From AWTP1-13 sp963840075 (GTDB lineage Bacteria > Pseudomonadota > Alphaproteobacteria > Rhizobiales > Hyphomicrobiaceae), in assembly GCA_963840075.1 (NCBI GenBank), contig CAWIXS010000011.1, positions 124,001 through 188,000 of the forward strand: a stretch of 64,000 nucleotides of DNA. The letters run 5' to 3'. Below, piece by piece: positions 54,386-62,350 of the stretch. How positions within the stretch are numbered: the stretch's first letter is position 1; each line of letters begins with the position of its first letter. The position numbers and the translations under genes are program-made. Below the pieces are notes generated by a model. It did no database searches. It saw only the letters and a program-made list of their open reading frames with translations, and was not told where the DNA came from.

Positions 54386-56404
54386 TCACGCGAACTCCAT
54401 GATCACCGCATCGACCGCGAGGCTGTCGCCGGGCTTGGCCTTGATGGACTTGACCACGGCGTCGCGCTCCGCACGCAGGATGTTCTCCATCTTCATGGCC
54501 TCCACCACGCAGAGCGCCTCGCCCCCCTTCACCTCCTGGCCTTCCGCGACGTTGATCGCCTTCACCAGGCCCGGCATGGGGCAGAGCAGCAGCTTGGAGG
54601 TGTCGGCGGCCGCCTTCTCGGGCATCAGCGCCGCCAGCTGAGCCTCGCGCTCGGTGTAGACCCGGGTCTTGGCGCGCGTGCCGCGGTAGGCGAGGTCGTA
54701 GCCGTTGAGGATGGGGCGCACCTGCACCGCCACGGGCCGGTCGCCCACCTTGCCGCGCCACACCGGGTTGCCGGGCCACCAGTCGGCGTCGACATCGAGC
54801 GTGGTGCGGCGGATGCCCTTGGCGTCCACCAGCGTCACTCTGGTGGGATACCCCAGCGTGCCCTCCACGCGCGCCGCAACCAGCGCGCCGCCCACGTCGG
54901 CGATGCGGCGCTCGGAGAAGCGCACCGGCGGCCCAGCCATCTGGTGCGTGATCGCGCGCCGGCGCGTGTTGCTGAGGTGGTCGACGGCCACTGCCACCGC
55001 CGCCAGCACGTCGAGGTCCTCGCCGTCGGCCGCGTGTGGCTTGAACCCGCCCTTGTACTCCTCGGCGATGAAGCCGGTGGAAAGCCGGCCCTCGCGCCAG
55101 CGCGGATGCTGCATCAGGGCGGCGAGGAACGGGATATTGTGCTCCACCCCGTCGATCACGAAGGCGTCGAGCGCCTCGGCCTGCAGGTCGATGGCGGCCT
55201 GCCGCGTGGGCCCGTGCGTGACGAGCTTGGCGATCATGGAATCGTAGAACATGGAGATCTCGGCGCCTTCGAACACGCCGGTGTCGGTGCGCACCGTGCC
55301 GCCGTCGGCCTCGCCTTCAGCGGGCGGGCGGTAGCGCGCGAGCCGACCGATCGAGGGCAGGAAGTTGCGGAACGGGTCCTCGGCGTAGATGCGCGTCTCC
55401 ACCGCCCAGCCTTTCAGGACCACGTCCTGCTGCCGGATCGTCAGCTTCTCGCCGGCTGCCACGCGGATCATCTGCTCGACGAGGTCGATGCCCGTCACCA
55501 GCTCGGTGACGGGGTGCTCCACCTGCAGGCGCGTGTTCATCTCCAGGAAGTAGAAGGTCCTGTCCTGGCCGGCCACGAACTCCACCGTGCCGGCGCTGTC
55601 GTAGCCCACCGCCTTGGCGAGGGCGACCGCCTGCTCGCCCATCACCTTGCGGGCCTTGGCATCCAGCAGCGGCGAGGGCGCCTCCTCCACGACCTTCTGG
55701 TTGCGGCGTTGAATCGAGCACTCCCGCTCACCCAGATGGATGACGTTCCCGTGCTTGTCGCCCAGCACCTGGATCTCGATATGCCGGGGGTTCTGGATGA
55801 ACCTCTCGATGAACACGCGGTCGTCCCCGAAGCTCGACCTGGCCTCCGAGCGCGCCAGGGGGAAGCCCTCCTGCACCTCCCTCGCCGTGTAGGCGACGCG
55901 CATGCCCTTGCCGCCGCCGCCGGCCGACGCCTTGATCATCACGGGGTAGCCGATCTCGCCGGCGATCTGCACCGCCTCCTTTGTGTCGGCGATCTCGCCC
56001 AGGTAGCCCGGCACGGTCGATACCCTGGCTTTGGCCGCCGCCTTCTTGCTTTCGATCTTGTCGCCCATGGCGGCGATCGCCTTGGGGTTGGGCCCGATGA
56101 ACACGATGCCGGCCTCGGCGAGCGCAACGGGGAATGCTGCACGCTCGCTGAGGAAGCCGTAGCCCGGATGCACCGCCTCGGCGCCGGTCTGCCGGCAGGC
56201 CTCGATGATCTTGTCGATGACCAGATAGGACTGTGCCGCCGGCGCCGGCCCGATGGCGACCGCCTCCTCCGCCATCTCGACGTGGAGCGCGTCGCGGTCG
56301 GCCTCGGAGTAGACCGCCACCGTGCCGATGCCGAGCTTGCGCGCCGACTTGATGACGCGGCAAGCGATCTCGCCGCGGTTGGCGATCAGGATCTTCTTGA
56401 ACAT
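54386..56404 (-). CDS. pccA: Acyl-CoA carboxylase alpha subunit (propionyl-CoA type biotin carboxylase)
   Basis: A 672-residue biotin carboxylase/carrier subunit. The N-terminal domain starts MFKKILIANRGEIACRVIKS and has HPGYGFLSERA, KASAGGGGKGMRV and MNTRLQVEHPVTE. A BT-like region at about 455-600 links to the carrier domain, whose biotinyl Lys is in EAMKMENIL. It resembles PccA, converting propionyl-CoA to methylmalonyl-CoA with PccB, which is not in this window. A family A palindrome is flush against the start codon and occupies the ribosome-binding site region. Confidence 0.93.
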   Translation of the reverse strand: MFKKILIANRGEIACRVIKSARKLGIGTVAVYSEADRDALHVEMAEEAVAIGPAPAAQSYLVIDKIIEACRQTGAEAVHPGYGFLSERAAFPVALAEAGIVFIGPNPKAIAAMGDKIESKKAAAKARVSTVPGYLGEIADTKEAVQIAGEIGYPVMIKASAGGGGKGMRVAYTAREVQEGFPLARSEARSSFGDDRVFIERFIQNPRHIEIQVLGDKHGNVIHLGERECSIQRRNQKVVEEAPSPLLDAKARKVMGEQAVALAKAVGYDSAGTVEFVAGQDRTFYFLEMNTRLQVEHPVTELVTGIDLVEQMIRVAAGEKLTIRQQDVVLKGWAVETRIYAEDPFRNFLPSIGRLARYRPPAEGEADGGTVRTDTGVFEGAEISMFYDSMIAKLVTHGPTRQAAIDLQAEALDAFVIDGVEHNIPFLAALMQHPRWREGRLSTGFIAEEYKGGFKPHAADGEDLDVLAAVAVAVDHLSNTRRRAITHQMAGPPVRFSERRIADVGGALVAARVEGTLGYPTRVTLVDAKGIRRTTLDVDADWWPGNPVWRGKVGDRPVAVQVRPILNGYDLAYRGTRAKTRVYTEREAQLAALMPEKAAADTSKLLLCPMPGLVKAINVAEGQEVKGGEALCVVEAMKMENILRAERDAVVKSIKAKPGDSLAVDAVIMEFA

Positions 56405-56406
56405 GG

Positions 56407-56474
56407 AGGGGTCAGACCCCTGACCTCGACGTTGAAGCAGAGCCGCGACGGTAGCGGTCAGGGGTCCGACCCCT
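56407..56474. repeat. Family A double palindrome at the pccA 5' end
   Basis: AGGGGTCAGACCCCT (56407-56421) and AGGGGTCCGACCCCT (56460-56474) are each near-perfect palindromes. The longer blocks GGGGTCAGACCCCTGACC (56408-56425) and 56456-56473 pair as inverted arms at 17 of 18 positions. The element ends two bases before the pccA ATG, so it forms the 5' untranslated region. Confidence 0.75.
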
Positions 56475-56685
56475 ACGCGTCTTGCCCAGGACGCGCGACT
56501 GTAGCCGCAGGTCGGCCCGCCGCGCCAGCGCAAGGAGCCTACCGCAGGCTGCACCAGCGCGTAGTGCGCCGTATCCCTATTCGGGGCTCTTGGTTACGGG
56601 GGCGTTACGAAAGCGGGATTCGCCGCCCCCCGCTTCGGCGTCGACGATGGAGCGCCGGCGCTTGCGCGGGGTTTGCCGCGCTCCG

Positions 56686-57459
56686 TCACACGTCATTGTA
56701 GGTGTGCGGCGACGTCTGCTGGAACAGCAGCATCAGCGTGTGGCGAACCCCGGTGAAGCCGGTGATCGGCTCGCGCCCGTGCCAGCTCCTGCGGGTGGGT
56801 CCATCGGAGACCGCGAAGCCATAGCCGCTGTTGGGCCGGAACGGGAACCGCTTCACCTCCTCGAAGGAGCTGCCGATCAGCCGCTTGTGCCGGCGGAAGA
56901 TCGATGTCCCGAGATCGAGCGTGCTGTCGTCCTCCGGCAGATAGAGTTGCATCGTCACGATCTTGTTGAGGCCGTCGGGGTGCGGCTTGATGCGGTAGTC
57001 CTCGGTGTCGCGCACGAGCCGCACCTCGTAGGCGCACTCCATGTCCGGCACGCGCTCCTCGGGGATGCCGAAGCGCTCTGCCAGGTCGGACGCGAGCTTG
57101 GTGAACACCGCCCGTTTGAAGGCGGGATCGGTCGCCGCCCGCACCACGCGGGTCCAGAACTCGGCTTGCCCCTGGGGCAGCTTGGCGAGTATCTCGGCGG
57201 TCAGGTGGCACTCGTCGCGCGTGCTGGTGCCGTCGGCGCGCACCCACTTGCGCAGGTTGAGCGGAACGTAGTGCTCCTTGGGCGGGAAGTTGCGCAGCAG
57301 CGCCGGGTACATGGCGGCGGGGAACACGCCCTCCATGTAGAAGTGGCAGAACGGATCGCGCTCCAGAGGGGCCGCCTGCACCTTCGCCACGAGATGGTCA
57401 CGCAAGGCAACGTGATCGTCCGACGGAGCTTCGAGCACCGCTTCGGCATGAACGTCCAT
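56686..57459 (-). CDS. 2OG-Fe(II) dioxygenase-like protein
   Basis: A 257-residue double-stranded beta-helix protein. The iron-binding set is visible as His160-x-Asp162 (RIKPHPDGLNKIVTMQLYLP) and His227 (RSWHGREPITGF). Arg239 (GVRHTLMLLFQ) is placed to bind 2-oxoglutarate. The N-terminal part (FYMEGVFPAAMYPALLRNFP) is typical of prolyl-hydroxylase-like proteins of glycan clusters. The substrate is unknown. The start is ATG 57459, and the gene stands alone. Confidence 0.82.
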   Translation of the reverse strand: MDVHAEAVLEAPSDDHVALRDHLVAKVQAAPLERDPFCHFYMEGVFPAAMYPALLRNFPPKEHYVPLNLRKWVRADGTSTRDECHLTAEILAKLPQGQAEFWTRVVRAATDPAFKRAVFTKLASDLAERFGIPEERVPDMECAYEVRLVRDTEDYRIKPHPDGLNKIVTMQLYLPEDDSTLDLGTSIFRRHKRLIGSSFEEVKRFPFRPNSGYGFAVSDGPTRRSWHGREPITGFTGVRHTLMLLFQQTSPHTYNDV

Positions 57460-57750
57460 CGCTTAATCCCCCTGATCTCGCTAGTGCCCAATTTCCTAGC
57501 ACCCGACCGGCCCCGAGTCACTGTCGCTCGGGGATATAAGTGCTTCTTTTCAAGCCGTTCGTGCGGAGGGAGCACACTGCCCTTTGGGCCAACGCGGTGC
57601 CCCCGGCGCCGGACTGGACGCCGGGGGGACCGCAATGCAAGTCCGGCAACAGATTAGGTGTGCGCAACGCGCGGAAATCTGCGACATGACGCCTCGAATT
57701 GGAACGCCAACATCATGCACCCGCGCGCAAATGGCGGCATGTGGGCGCAA

Positions 57751-57838
57751 TTCAGGTTTCAGATTTCAGGTTTGCCGGGTCAGAGCCGCGAGGGATGCAG
57801 CCCTGCAACCCGATCCCTGAAACCTGAAACCTGACCTC
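57751..57838. repeat. Family C heptamer hairpin, clean copy
   Basis: The left arm is TTCAGG, TTTCAGA, TTTCAGG from 57751. The right arm is CCTGAAA, CCTGAAA, CCTGACC from 57816. TCA triplets at 57752, 57759 and 57766 and TGA triplets at 57818, 57825 and 57832 are each spaced exactly seven bases. Every frame on both strands is therefore closed. The 46-base spacer contains GGGTCAGAGCC-like sequence. No T-run follows. Confidence 0.85.
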
Positions 57839-58007
57839 AGGCACGACCGGCGAACACGGCAGATCGCTGCCGGCCGTCCCTTCGCCGGCCCGCCGCTGCG
57901 GGCTTCAGCATGATTTGGCTGTGGAATTGATGCCGCGCCTGCACGCGTGTCACGTCCCGGTGCGAAGGATCGGCGCCGAATCCCCTGAAGCGTCGATTGC
58001 AGCCCCC

Positions 58008-58530
58008 ATGTCCCGCCTCAACGCCGACATCGCCCTCCTCATGGCCGCGGCCGTCTGGGGCGTCTCCTTCCTGTTTCAGAAGTCGGCGATGGCCAGTGGG
58101 CCGCTGGCCTTCATCGCCGCGCGCAGCCTGGTGGCCGCGCTGGCGCTGGCCCCGCTGGCGCTGCGCGAGCGGCGCCGGGCGCCGGCCCCGGCAGGCCCCG
58201 GCTTCTGGCTCGTCGCGGTCTGCGGCGGCCTCGCCTTCTTTGCCGCGGCCTGGCTTCAGCAGGCGGGACTGGGCACTGCCACGGTCACCAACAGCAGCTT
58301 CCTCACGGCGCTCTATGCCCTCGGAGGCCGCGGTGATCGTGAGCATGGAGACCGTGTTCGCTGCGCTCGCCGCCTACCTGGTCCTGGGGGAGCGGCTCGG
58401 CGCCGTCGGCTCGGCCGGTGCCGCCTTCATCCTGGCGGCCACGCTGCTCGTTCAGATCGGCGCCACCCTTGGCCTGCGCTGGCGCCTCCGGAGGCGCAGG
58501 GCGGGTAGAGCGGATCAGCCGAAGGCGTAA
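58008..58530 (+). pseudogene. EamA-family transporter with internal deletion
   Basis: From ATG 58008 the first EamA repeat is normal (ALLMAAAVWGVSFLFQKSAM; GLGTATVTNSSFLTALYA). Near 58318 it jumps, with a frame change, to SEAAVIVSMETVFAALAAYL and VLGERLGAVGSAGAAFILAA, the end of a second repeat. About 130 central residues are missing compared with a standard 290-residue protein. It is therefore a deletion remnant. Its TAA at 58528 lies within a family G hairpin. Confidence 0.8.
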
Positions 58531-58582
58531 TCCGCCATTGCATCGGTTGATCGGCGGATTACGGGCTTCGCCCTGATCCGCC
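58510..58582. repeat. Family G double hairpin (GCGGATTACG type)
   Basis: The first hairpin is GCGGATCAGCC, GAA, GGCGTAATCCGC (58510-58535). The second is GGCGGATTACGGGC, TTC, GCCCTGATCCGCC (58553-58582), which ends on the base before the solute-binding protein's stop codon. It separates the EamA remnant from the convergent gene and is likely a bidirectional transcript end. Confidence 0.75.
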
Positions 58583-59386
58583 CTACGGCCGCGTCCCGGG
58601 CGCGGGCACCGTCGAGGTCTTCATGTCGATCTTGTCGAGCGCCCGGCGCACGCTGCCCGAGGCGATTGCGGCATCGACGAAGGCGCTGGCGTAGGCCAGG
58701 GCGGCGGGCTTGCCCTTCGGCACCGCTATGGCCACGAAGGATCTGAGATACGCGCCGTCGAGCACGCGCGAGCCCGGCAGCTTGGCCGACAGCTGCGTGA
58801 GCGACTCGCGCGAGAGCCCAATCGCATCGGCCTTGCCCGTCTTCAGCAGCTCGAACAGGGCGTCGGCGTTCTTGGTGAGCGTGATTTTGACGGTCTTCAG
58901 CGAGGCCGCCGCCGCCCGCGCGGTGGCGGTGTTCTCCACGCCCGCGACGCGCACGCCGTCCTTGTCGACGTCGGCGAGCGTCGCGATCTTGGAGCCGGGC
59001 CCGACCAGATAGGTGCTTTGCAGCACGATATGCGCCGAGCCGAAGTCGACCTTCTTCTTGCGCTGCGCATCGACCGGGATGAACGCCACGTCCCAGGCTC
59101 CGCTCTCCGCCGCGTCGGTCAACGCCCCGGAATGCGAGTAGGGCACGAGCTCGACCGCGACGCCGAGCTTGCCGGCCAGCTCCGTCCCGAGGTCGATCGC
59201 GACGCCGCGATAGCCGCTGCCGTCGCGCGCGACATTGCCGGCGCCGGGCAGCGGCGCCACCGCGATGCCGACCCTGAGCTTGCCGGTCGGCGCCAGCTCC
59301 TTCTTGGCGGCGTCGTCGTCGGCACGCGCGCCGCCAATAGCAAGTGTGGCGGCCAGCAATGCCGCCGCAACCATGGTTGCTCTCAT
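58583..59386 (-). CDS. Transporter substrate-binding protein (SBP family 3)
   Basis: A 267-residue periplasmic solute-binding protein. The signal peptide MRATMVAAALLAATLAIGGA ends near GARA. GKLRVGIAVAPLPGAGNVAR and GYRGVAIDLGTELAGKLGVA are the SBP_bac_3 opening, and SGAWDVAFIPVDAQRKKKVD follows. GGAGGAGA precedes ATG 59386. No permease or ATPase gene is nearby, so it may serve a distant transporter. It follows the cupin gene by 10 bases. Confidence 0.9.
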   Translation of the reverse strand: MRATMVAAALLAATLAIGGARADDDAAKKELAPTGKLRVGIAVAPLPGAGNVARDGSGYRGVAIDLGTELAGKLGVAVELVPYSHSGALTDAAESGAWDVAFIPVDAQRKKKVDFGSAHIVLQSTYLVGPGSKIATLADVDKDGVRVAGVENTATARAAAASLKTVKITLTKNADALFELLKTGKADAIGLSRESLTQLSAKLPGSRVLDGAYLRSFVAIAVPKGKPAALAYASAFVDAAIASGSVRRALDKIDMKTSTVPAPGTRP

Positions 59387-59396
59387 TGTCTCCTCC

Positions 59397-59747
59397 TCAG
59401 TCGATGGGCACGAAGATCGAGTGGCGCATCCGGCCGCCGATCGCCTTGGACAGGTGCCCCTTCCCGCTGATGTCCTCCACCAGCACGATCTCACCGGTGC
59501 CGATGATGCGGCTCTCGCCGTCGCTCGCGGTGATCTGCACCCCGGCATCGAGGTTGATGATGTACTGGCGGCGCGGCGCCGGATGCCAGTCGAGGTCATA
59601 AGCCCCCGAGGTCTCGCGGAAGATGATGCCGGTGGCCGGCAGGCGCGCGGAAAGCTTGCTCATGCGGCGCTCCTCCACCCACTCGACCTCGATGTCGCGG
59701 AAATGCGAGATGCCGTTGGCGTCCTCGTAGAGATTGTGAATGCGCAT
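59397..59747 (-). CDS. Small cupin-fold protein
   Basis: A 116-residue single-domain cupin. Segments are PATGIIFRETSGAYDLDWHP, APRRQYIINLDAGVQITASD and GTGEIVLVEDISGKGHLSKA. Similar small cupins are found in aromatic and organic acid catabolic clusters, but the role is unknown. GGGAGG precedes ATG 59747. It is in an operon with the solute-binding protein downstream. Confidence 0.85.
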   Translation of the reverse strand: MRIHNLYEDANGISHFRDIEVEWVEERRMSKLSARLPATGIIFRETSGAYDLDWHPAPRRQYIINLDAGVQITASDGESRIIGTGEIVLVEDISGKGHLSKAIGGRMRHSIFVPID

Positions 59748-59770
59748 GGCGTTCCTCCCTGCTGCCTGTA

Positions 59771-59803
59771 GGTCGTGAAGTCGTCAGATCGTGAAGTCGT
59801 GAG
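59771..59803. repeat. Family B octamer repeat, half copy
   Basis: GTGAAGTC, GTCAGATC, GTGAAGTC and GTGAGG follow one another in eight-base register from 59775. No inverted right arm is present. It lies between the DsbA remnant and the cupin gene. Confidence 0.6.
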
Positions 59804-59812
59804 GCCTCGGGC

Positions 59813-60006
59813 TCATGGAGCTGCCGTGGGCTCCGTCTCCGCGCGCCGTCCCGCGAGGGCCAGACCCGCCTCGAGCCCGCCGGGGCGCATGTTGGGCCGG
59901 CGCCGGGCATCCTTCTGCTCCAGAGCCATACCCGGATCGAACGCCAGATAGGCGTGGGGCTCTTGTAGTCGGAGTACATCTTCACGTCTGGGCGCTGGTC
60001 TTGCAT
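59813..60006 (-). pseudogene. DsbA/HCCA-isomerase family remnant
   Basis: A good ribosome-binding site (GGGGAGA) precedes ATG 60006, and the frame reads MQDQRPDVKMYSDYKSP, the active-site region of DsbA-like 2-hydroxychromene-2-carboxylate isomerases. A frame change then gives HAYLAFDPGMALEQ. DARRRPNMRPGG, which belongs much later in the protein, follows directly, so most of the gene is deleted. What remains is about 60 codons. Confidence 0.65.
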
Positions 60007-60051
60007 CACGTCTCCCCGCACGGCTTGTGAGCCTTCCCAAAGTGGAATGTC

Positions 60052-60165
60052 TGTCATCCCGGCACTTGCCTGCAGCGGCGAAGGCCGGTGTTGCCGGGAT
60101 CCAGCGCAAAGCGAACGCCAGAGCGTGCGGTTTTCTTGATGCCGGGAACAAGTCCTGGCATGACA
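60052..60165. repeat. Family F mosaic palindrome
   Basis: TGTCATCCCGGCACTTG (60052-60068) and CAAGTCCTGGCATGACA (60149-60165) are inverted arms with 14 of 17 pairs. An inner hairpin lies around CGGCGAAGGCCGG. The block resembles mosaic intergenic palindromes common in Hyphomicrobiales. It lies 25 bases after the Bug-family gene's stop codon. Confidence 0.75.
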
Positions 60166-60190
60166 ACTGACCACCTCACCGGCCACATCC

Positions 60191-61168
60191 TCACTTCGCG
60201 TTGATGCCGATGCCGGGAATGACCTTCTCCCAGTGCGCGTACTCCGTCTTGATGAGGGCCTGCAGCTCCTCCGGGGTGCTCCCCTTGGCGGTCAACCCCT
60301 GCAGCTTGAACTTGGCGATGATGTCCGGCTGCCTGAGCGCGAGGTTCATGGCGGCGTTAAGCTTGTCGACGATCGGCCGCGGCGTTCCCGCCGGCGCAAG
60401 CAGGCCGAGCCAGGTGTTGGTGACGATGCCGGGGAACGTCTCGTCGATGGTCGGAACGCCGGGCAGGTCCACATGACGCTTGGCCTCCGCCAGGGCGATC
60501 ATGCGGATGGTCCCTTCCTGTGCGTGGGGCAGGACCGCCGGGGTGGTGCCGAAGCTCACCTGGATGTTGCCGCCGATCAGGTCCTGGATGGCCGGCGCCG
60601 TGCCGCGGTAGGCCACGTGCGCCATGTCGATGCCGGTGCGCTTCTTGAGCATCTCGCCGGCGACGTGATGCGCCGAGCCAACGCCGGCGCTGCCGTAGCT
60701 CACCTTGCCGGGATTGCGCTTCACGTAGTCGACCAGCTCCTGCACGGTCTTGACGGGCACCTTGGAGTTGACGGCGAGCACGAGAAGCGAGTCGGCTGCC
60801 AGGGAGATCGGAGCGAACGCCGACCTCGGCTCGTAGGGGAAGGTCTTCTGAGTGAACATGTTCATGGTCAGCGGGGCGTTGACCGTGATCAGCAGGGTGT
60901 AGCCGTCCGGCTTCGCGTTTGCGACCACCGCGGACCCAAGGGTGCCGCCCGCGCCGGGTCGATTCTCGATCACGACGGGTTGCCCCAGCTCGCGCGCGAG
61001 GATGTCGCGCGTGAGCCGGGCGACGGCGTCGGTCGACGCCCCCGGCGTGAACGGGACGACCACCGTAATCGGCCGCTCGGGATAGGTCTGCGCTGAAGCG
61101 GCCCTCGGGCCGATCAGGATTGCGGCGGCCAGCACCAGGCTGCCGATCGAGCGGACTGCGCCGAGCAT
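60191..61168 (-). CDS. Bug-family tripartite tricarboxylate transporter receptor
   Basis: A 325-residue periplasmic binding protein of the Bug/TctC family. The signal peptide ends at RAASAQ. TYPERPITVVVPFTPGASTD is the family opening, and VVIENRPGAGGTLGSAVVAN follows. GSAGVGSAHHVAGEMLKKRT and YRGTAPAIQDLIGGNIQVSF are intact. It binds a carboxylate ligand of unknown identity. ATG 61168 has GGAGGA upstream. No TctAB permease is adjacent. Confidence 0.93.
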   Translation of the reverse strand: MLGAVRSIGSLVLAAAILIGPRAASAQTYPERPITVVVPFTPGASTDAVARLTRDILARELGQPVVIENRPGAGGTLGSAVVANAKPDGYTLLITVNAPLTMNMFTQKTFPYEPRSAFAPISLAADSLLVLAVNSKVPVKTVQELVDYVKRNPGKVSYGSAGVGSAHHVAGEMLKKRTGIDMAHVAYRGTAPAIQDLIGGNIQVSFGTTPAVLPHAQEGTIRMIALAEAKRHVDLPGVPTIDETFPGIVTNTWLGLLAPAGTPRPIVDKLNAAMNLALRQPDIIAKFKLQGLTAKGSTPEELQALIKTEYAHWEKVIPGIGINAK

Positions 61169-61350
61169 CTGCGTCCTCCCCTCCCGATGCGCCGCCGCTT
61201 CTGTTGCATCGGCGCCATGGCTTGCTTCTCCCGAGCTTTGAGCCAAAGTGTGGCCGGGCGGCTGCATGCGGTCAATGTGCTCGCAGGGCTTGCTGCTGCT
61301 GCGCGATTGCATGACCATGTCGAATTGTGTGCACCGTTGGGGAGAGAGCG

Positions 61351-62121
61351 ATGATCACGACCGATGGCTTCCGTCTCGACGGCAAGGTCGCCATCGTCAC
61401 GGGTTCTGGGCGCAACATCGGGCGCTCTATCGCCGAGAGCTTCGCCGCCTGCGGCGCCAAGGTGGTCGTCAACGGTCACAGCGACCGGGACGCCATCGAT
61501 GCCGTCGCAGGCGGCATCAGGGAGCGGGGCGGCGAGGCCATCGCCGTGCTCGTCGACGTCTCCAAGGACGAGGAGGTGGGCCGGCTGGTCGAGACCGCCG
61601 TCACGACCTTCGGAGGCGTCGATATCGTGGTCTCCAACGTCGGCATCCGCCGCTACCGCGCCTTTCTGGACATCACGCCCGAGGAGTGGCGGGACGTGAT
61701 CGAGACCAACCTGTCGGCGTCCTTCTACCTGGCGCGGCACGCCATCCCCCACATGCGCAAGGGCGGCAGGGGGCGCTTCATCGTGATCTCGGGCTTCGAC
61801 GGCTTCTGGGGCCAGATCACGCACCGCGCGCCGAACCTCACCGCCAAGGCCGGGATGCACGGGCTCGCCAAGGCGATCGCGCGCGAGTTCGGCCCCGACG
61901 GCATCACCGCCAACACCGTCGCACCGGGCGCCATCGACACCGTGCGCGACTGGTCGCAGTATCCGCACGCTCCACCCGAGAAGACGCTGGCCGAGATCCC
62001 GCTCCACCGCCGCGGCCATGTCGACGAGATCGCCGGCGCCTGCCTGTTCCTCGCCAGCGACGCCGGCGGCTTCGTCTCCGGCCAGGTCATCCACGTCAAC
62101 GGCGGGCACTACATGTACTGA
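61351..62121 (+). CDS. SDR-family oxidoreductase with Asn in place of the catalytic Tyr
   Basis: A 256-residue classical-length short-chain dehydrogenase/reductase. The cofactor loop is VTGSGRNIGRSIA, and SNVGIRRYRAF stands at the NNAG position. The YxxxK motif reads Asn162-L-T-A-Lys166 (HRAPNLTAKAGMHGLAKAIA), so the usual proton-donor Tyr is missing. The C-terminus VSGQVIHVNGGHYMY is normal. GGGGAGAG precedes ATG 61351. It diverges from the Bug gene and may act on the imported compound. Confidence 0.9.
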   Translation: MITTDGFRLDGKVAIVTGSGRNIGRSIAESFAACGAKVVVNGHSDRDAIDAVAGGIRERGGEAIAVLVDVSKDEEVGRLVETAVTTFGGVDIVVSNVGIRRYRAFLDITPEEWRDVIETNLSASFYLARHAIPHMRKGGRGRFIVISGFDGFWGQITHRAPNLTAKAGMHGLAKAIAREFGPDGITANTVAPGAIDTVRDWSQYPHAPPEKTLAEIPLHRRGHVDEIAGACLFLASDAGGFVSGQVIHVNGGHYMY

Positions 62122-62211
62122 TGGTCGCCACCGACGGCGGCGCCAACGGCGCTGCAAGCCGTCTGCATCGCCGCTCCGTTCCGCCGGGGCGCGACTCTTG
62201 CGGCCGTAGGG

Positions 62212-62349
62212 CGTCGTTCCGGCGCTGGCCTGCACCGGCGAAGGCCGGTGCCGCCGGAATCCAGCTCGCCGCCTGCTCCGGCGCTCGCGGTTGGCCGGAT
62301 GCCGGGGACACCGGCGTGCGCCGGTGCAGGCAAGCCCCGGCGTGACAAC
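62212..62349. repeat. Family F mosaic palindrome
   Basis: GCCTGCACCGGCG (62228-62240) pairs with CGCCGGTGCAGGC (near 62319-62331), and the outer ends include GCCGGAATCC and CCCCGGCGTGACAAC. It shares the CGGCGAAGGCCGGTG core with the copy at 60052. It fills the gap between the convergent SDR and DapA-like genes and ends about at the latter's stop codon. Confidence 0.75.
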
Positions 62350-62350
62350 A

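Noticed and set aside
53612..56701. 1029-codon open frame spanning DUF998 and antisense to pccA
   Set aside because: It crosses a clear gene boundary and two divergent or convergent genes; shadow frame.
57751..57838. Heptamer tandems as a CRISPR array
   Set aside because: Units are 7 bases with no 25-40-base repeats or spacers, and no cas genes are nearby.
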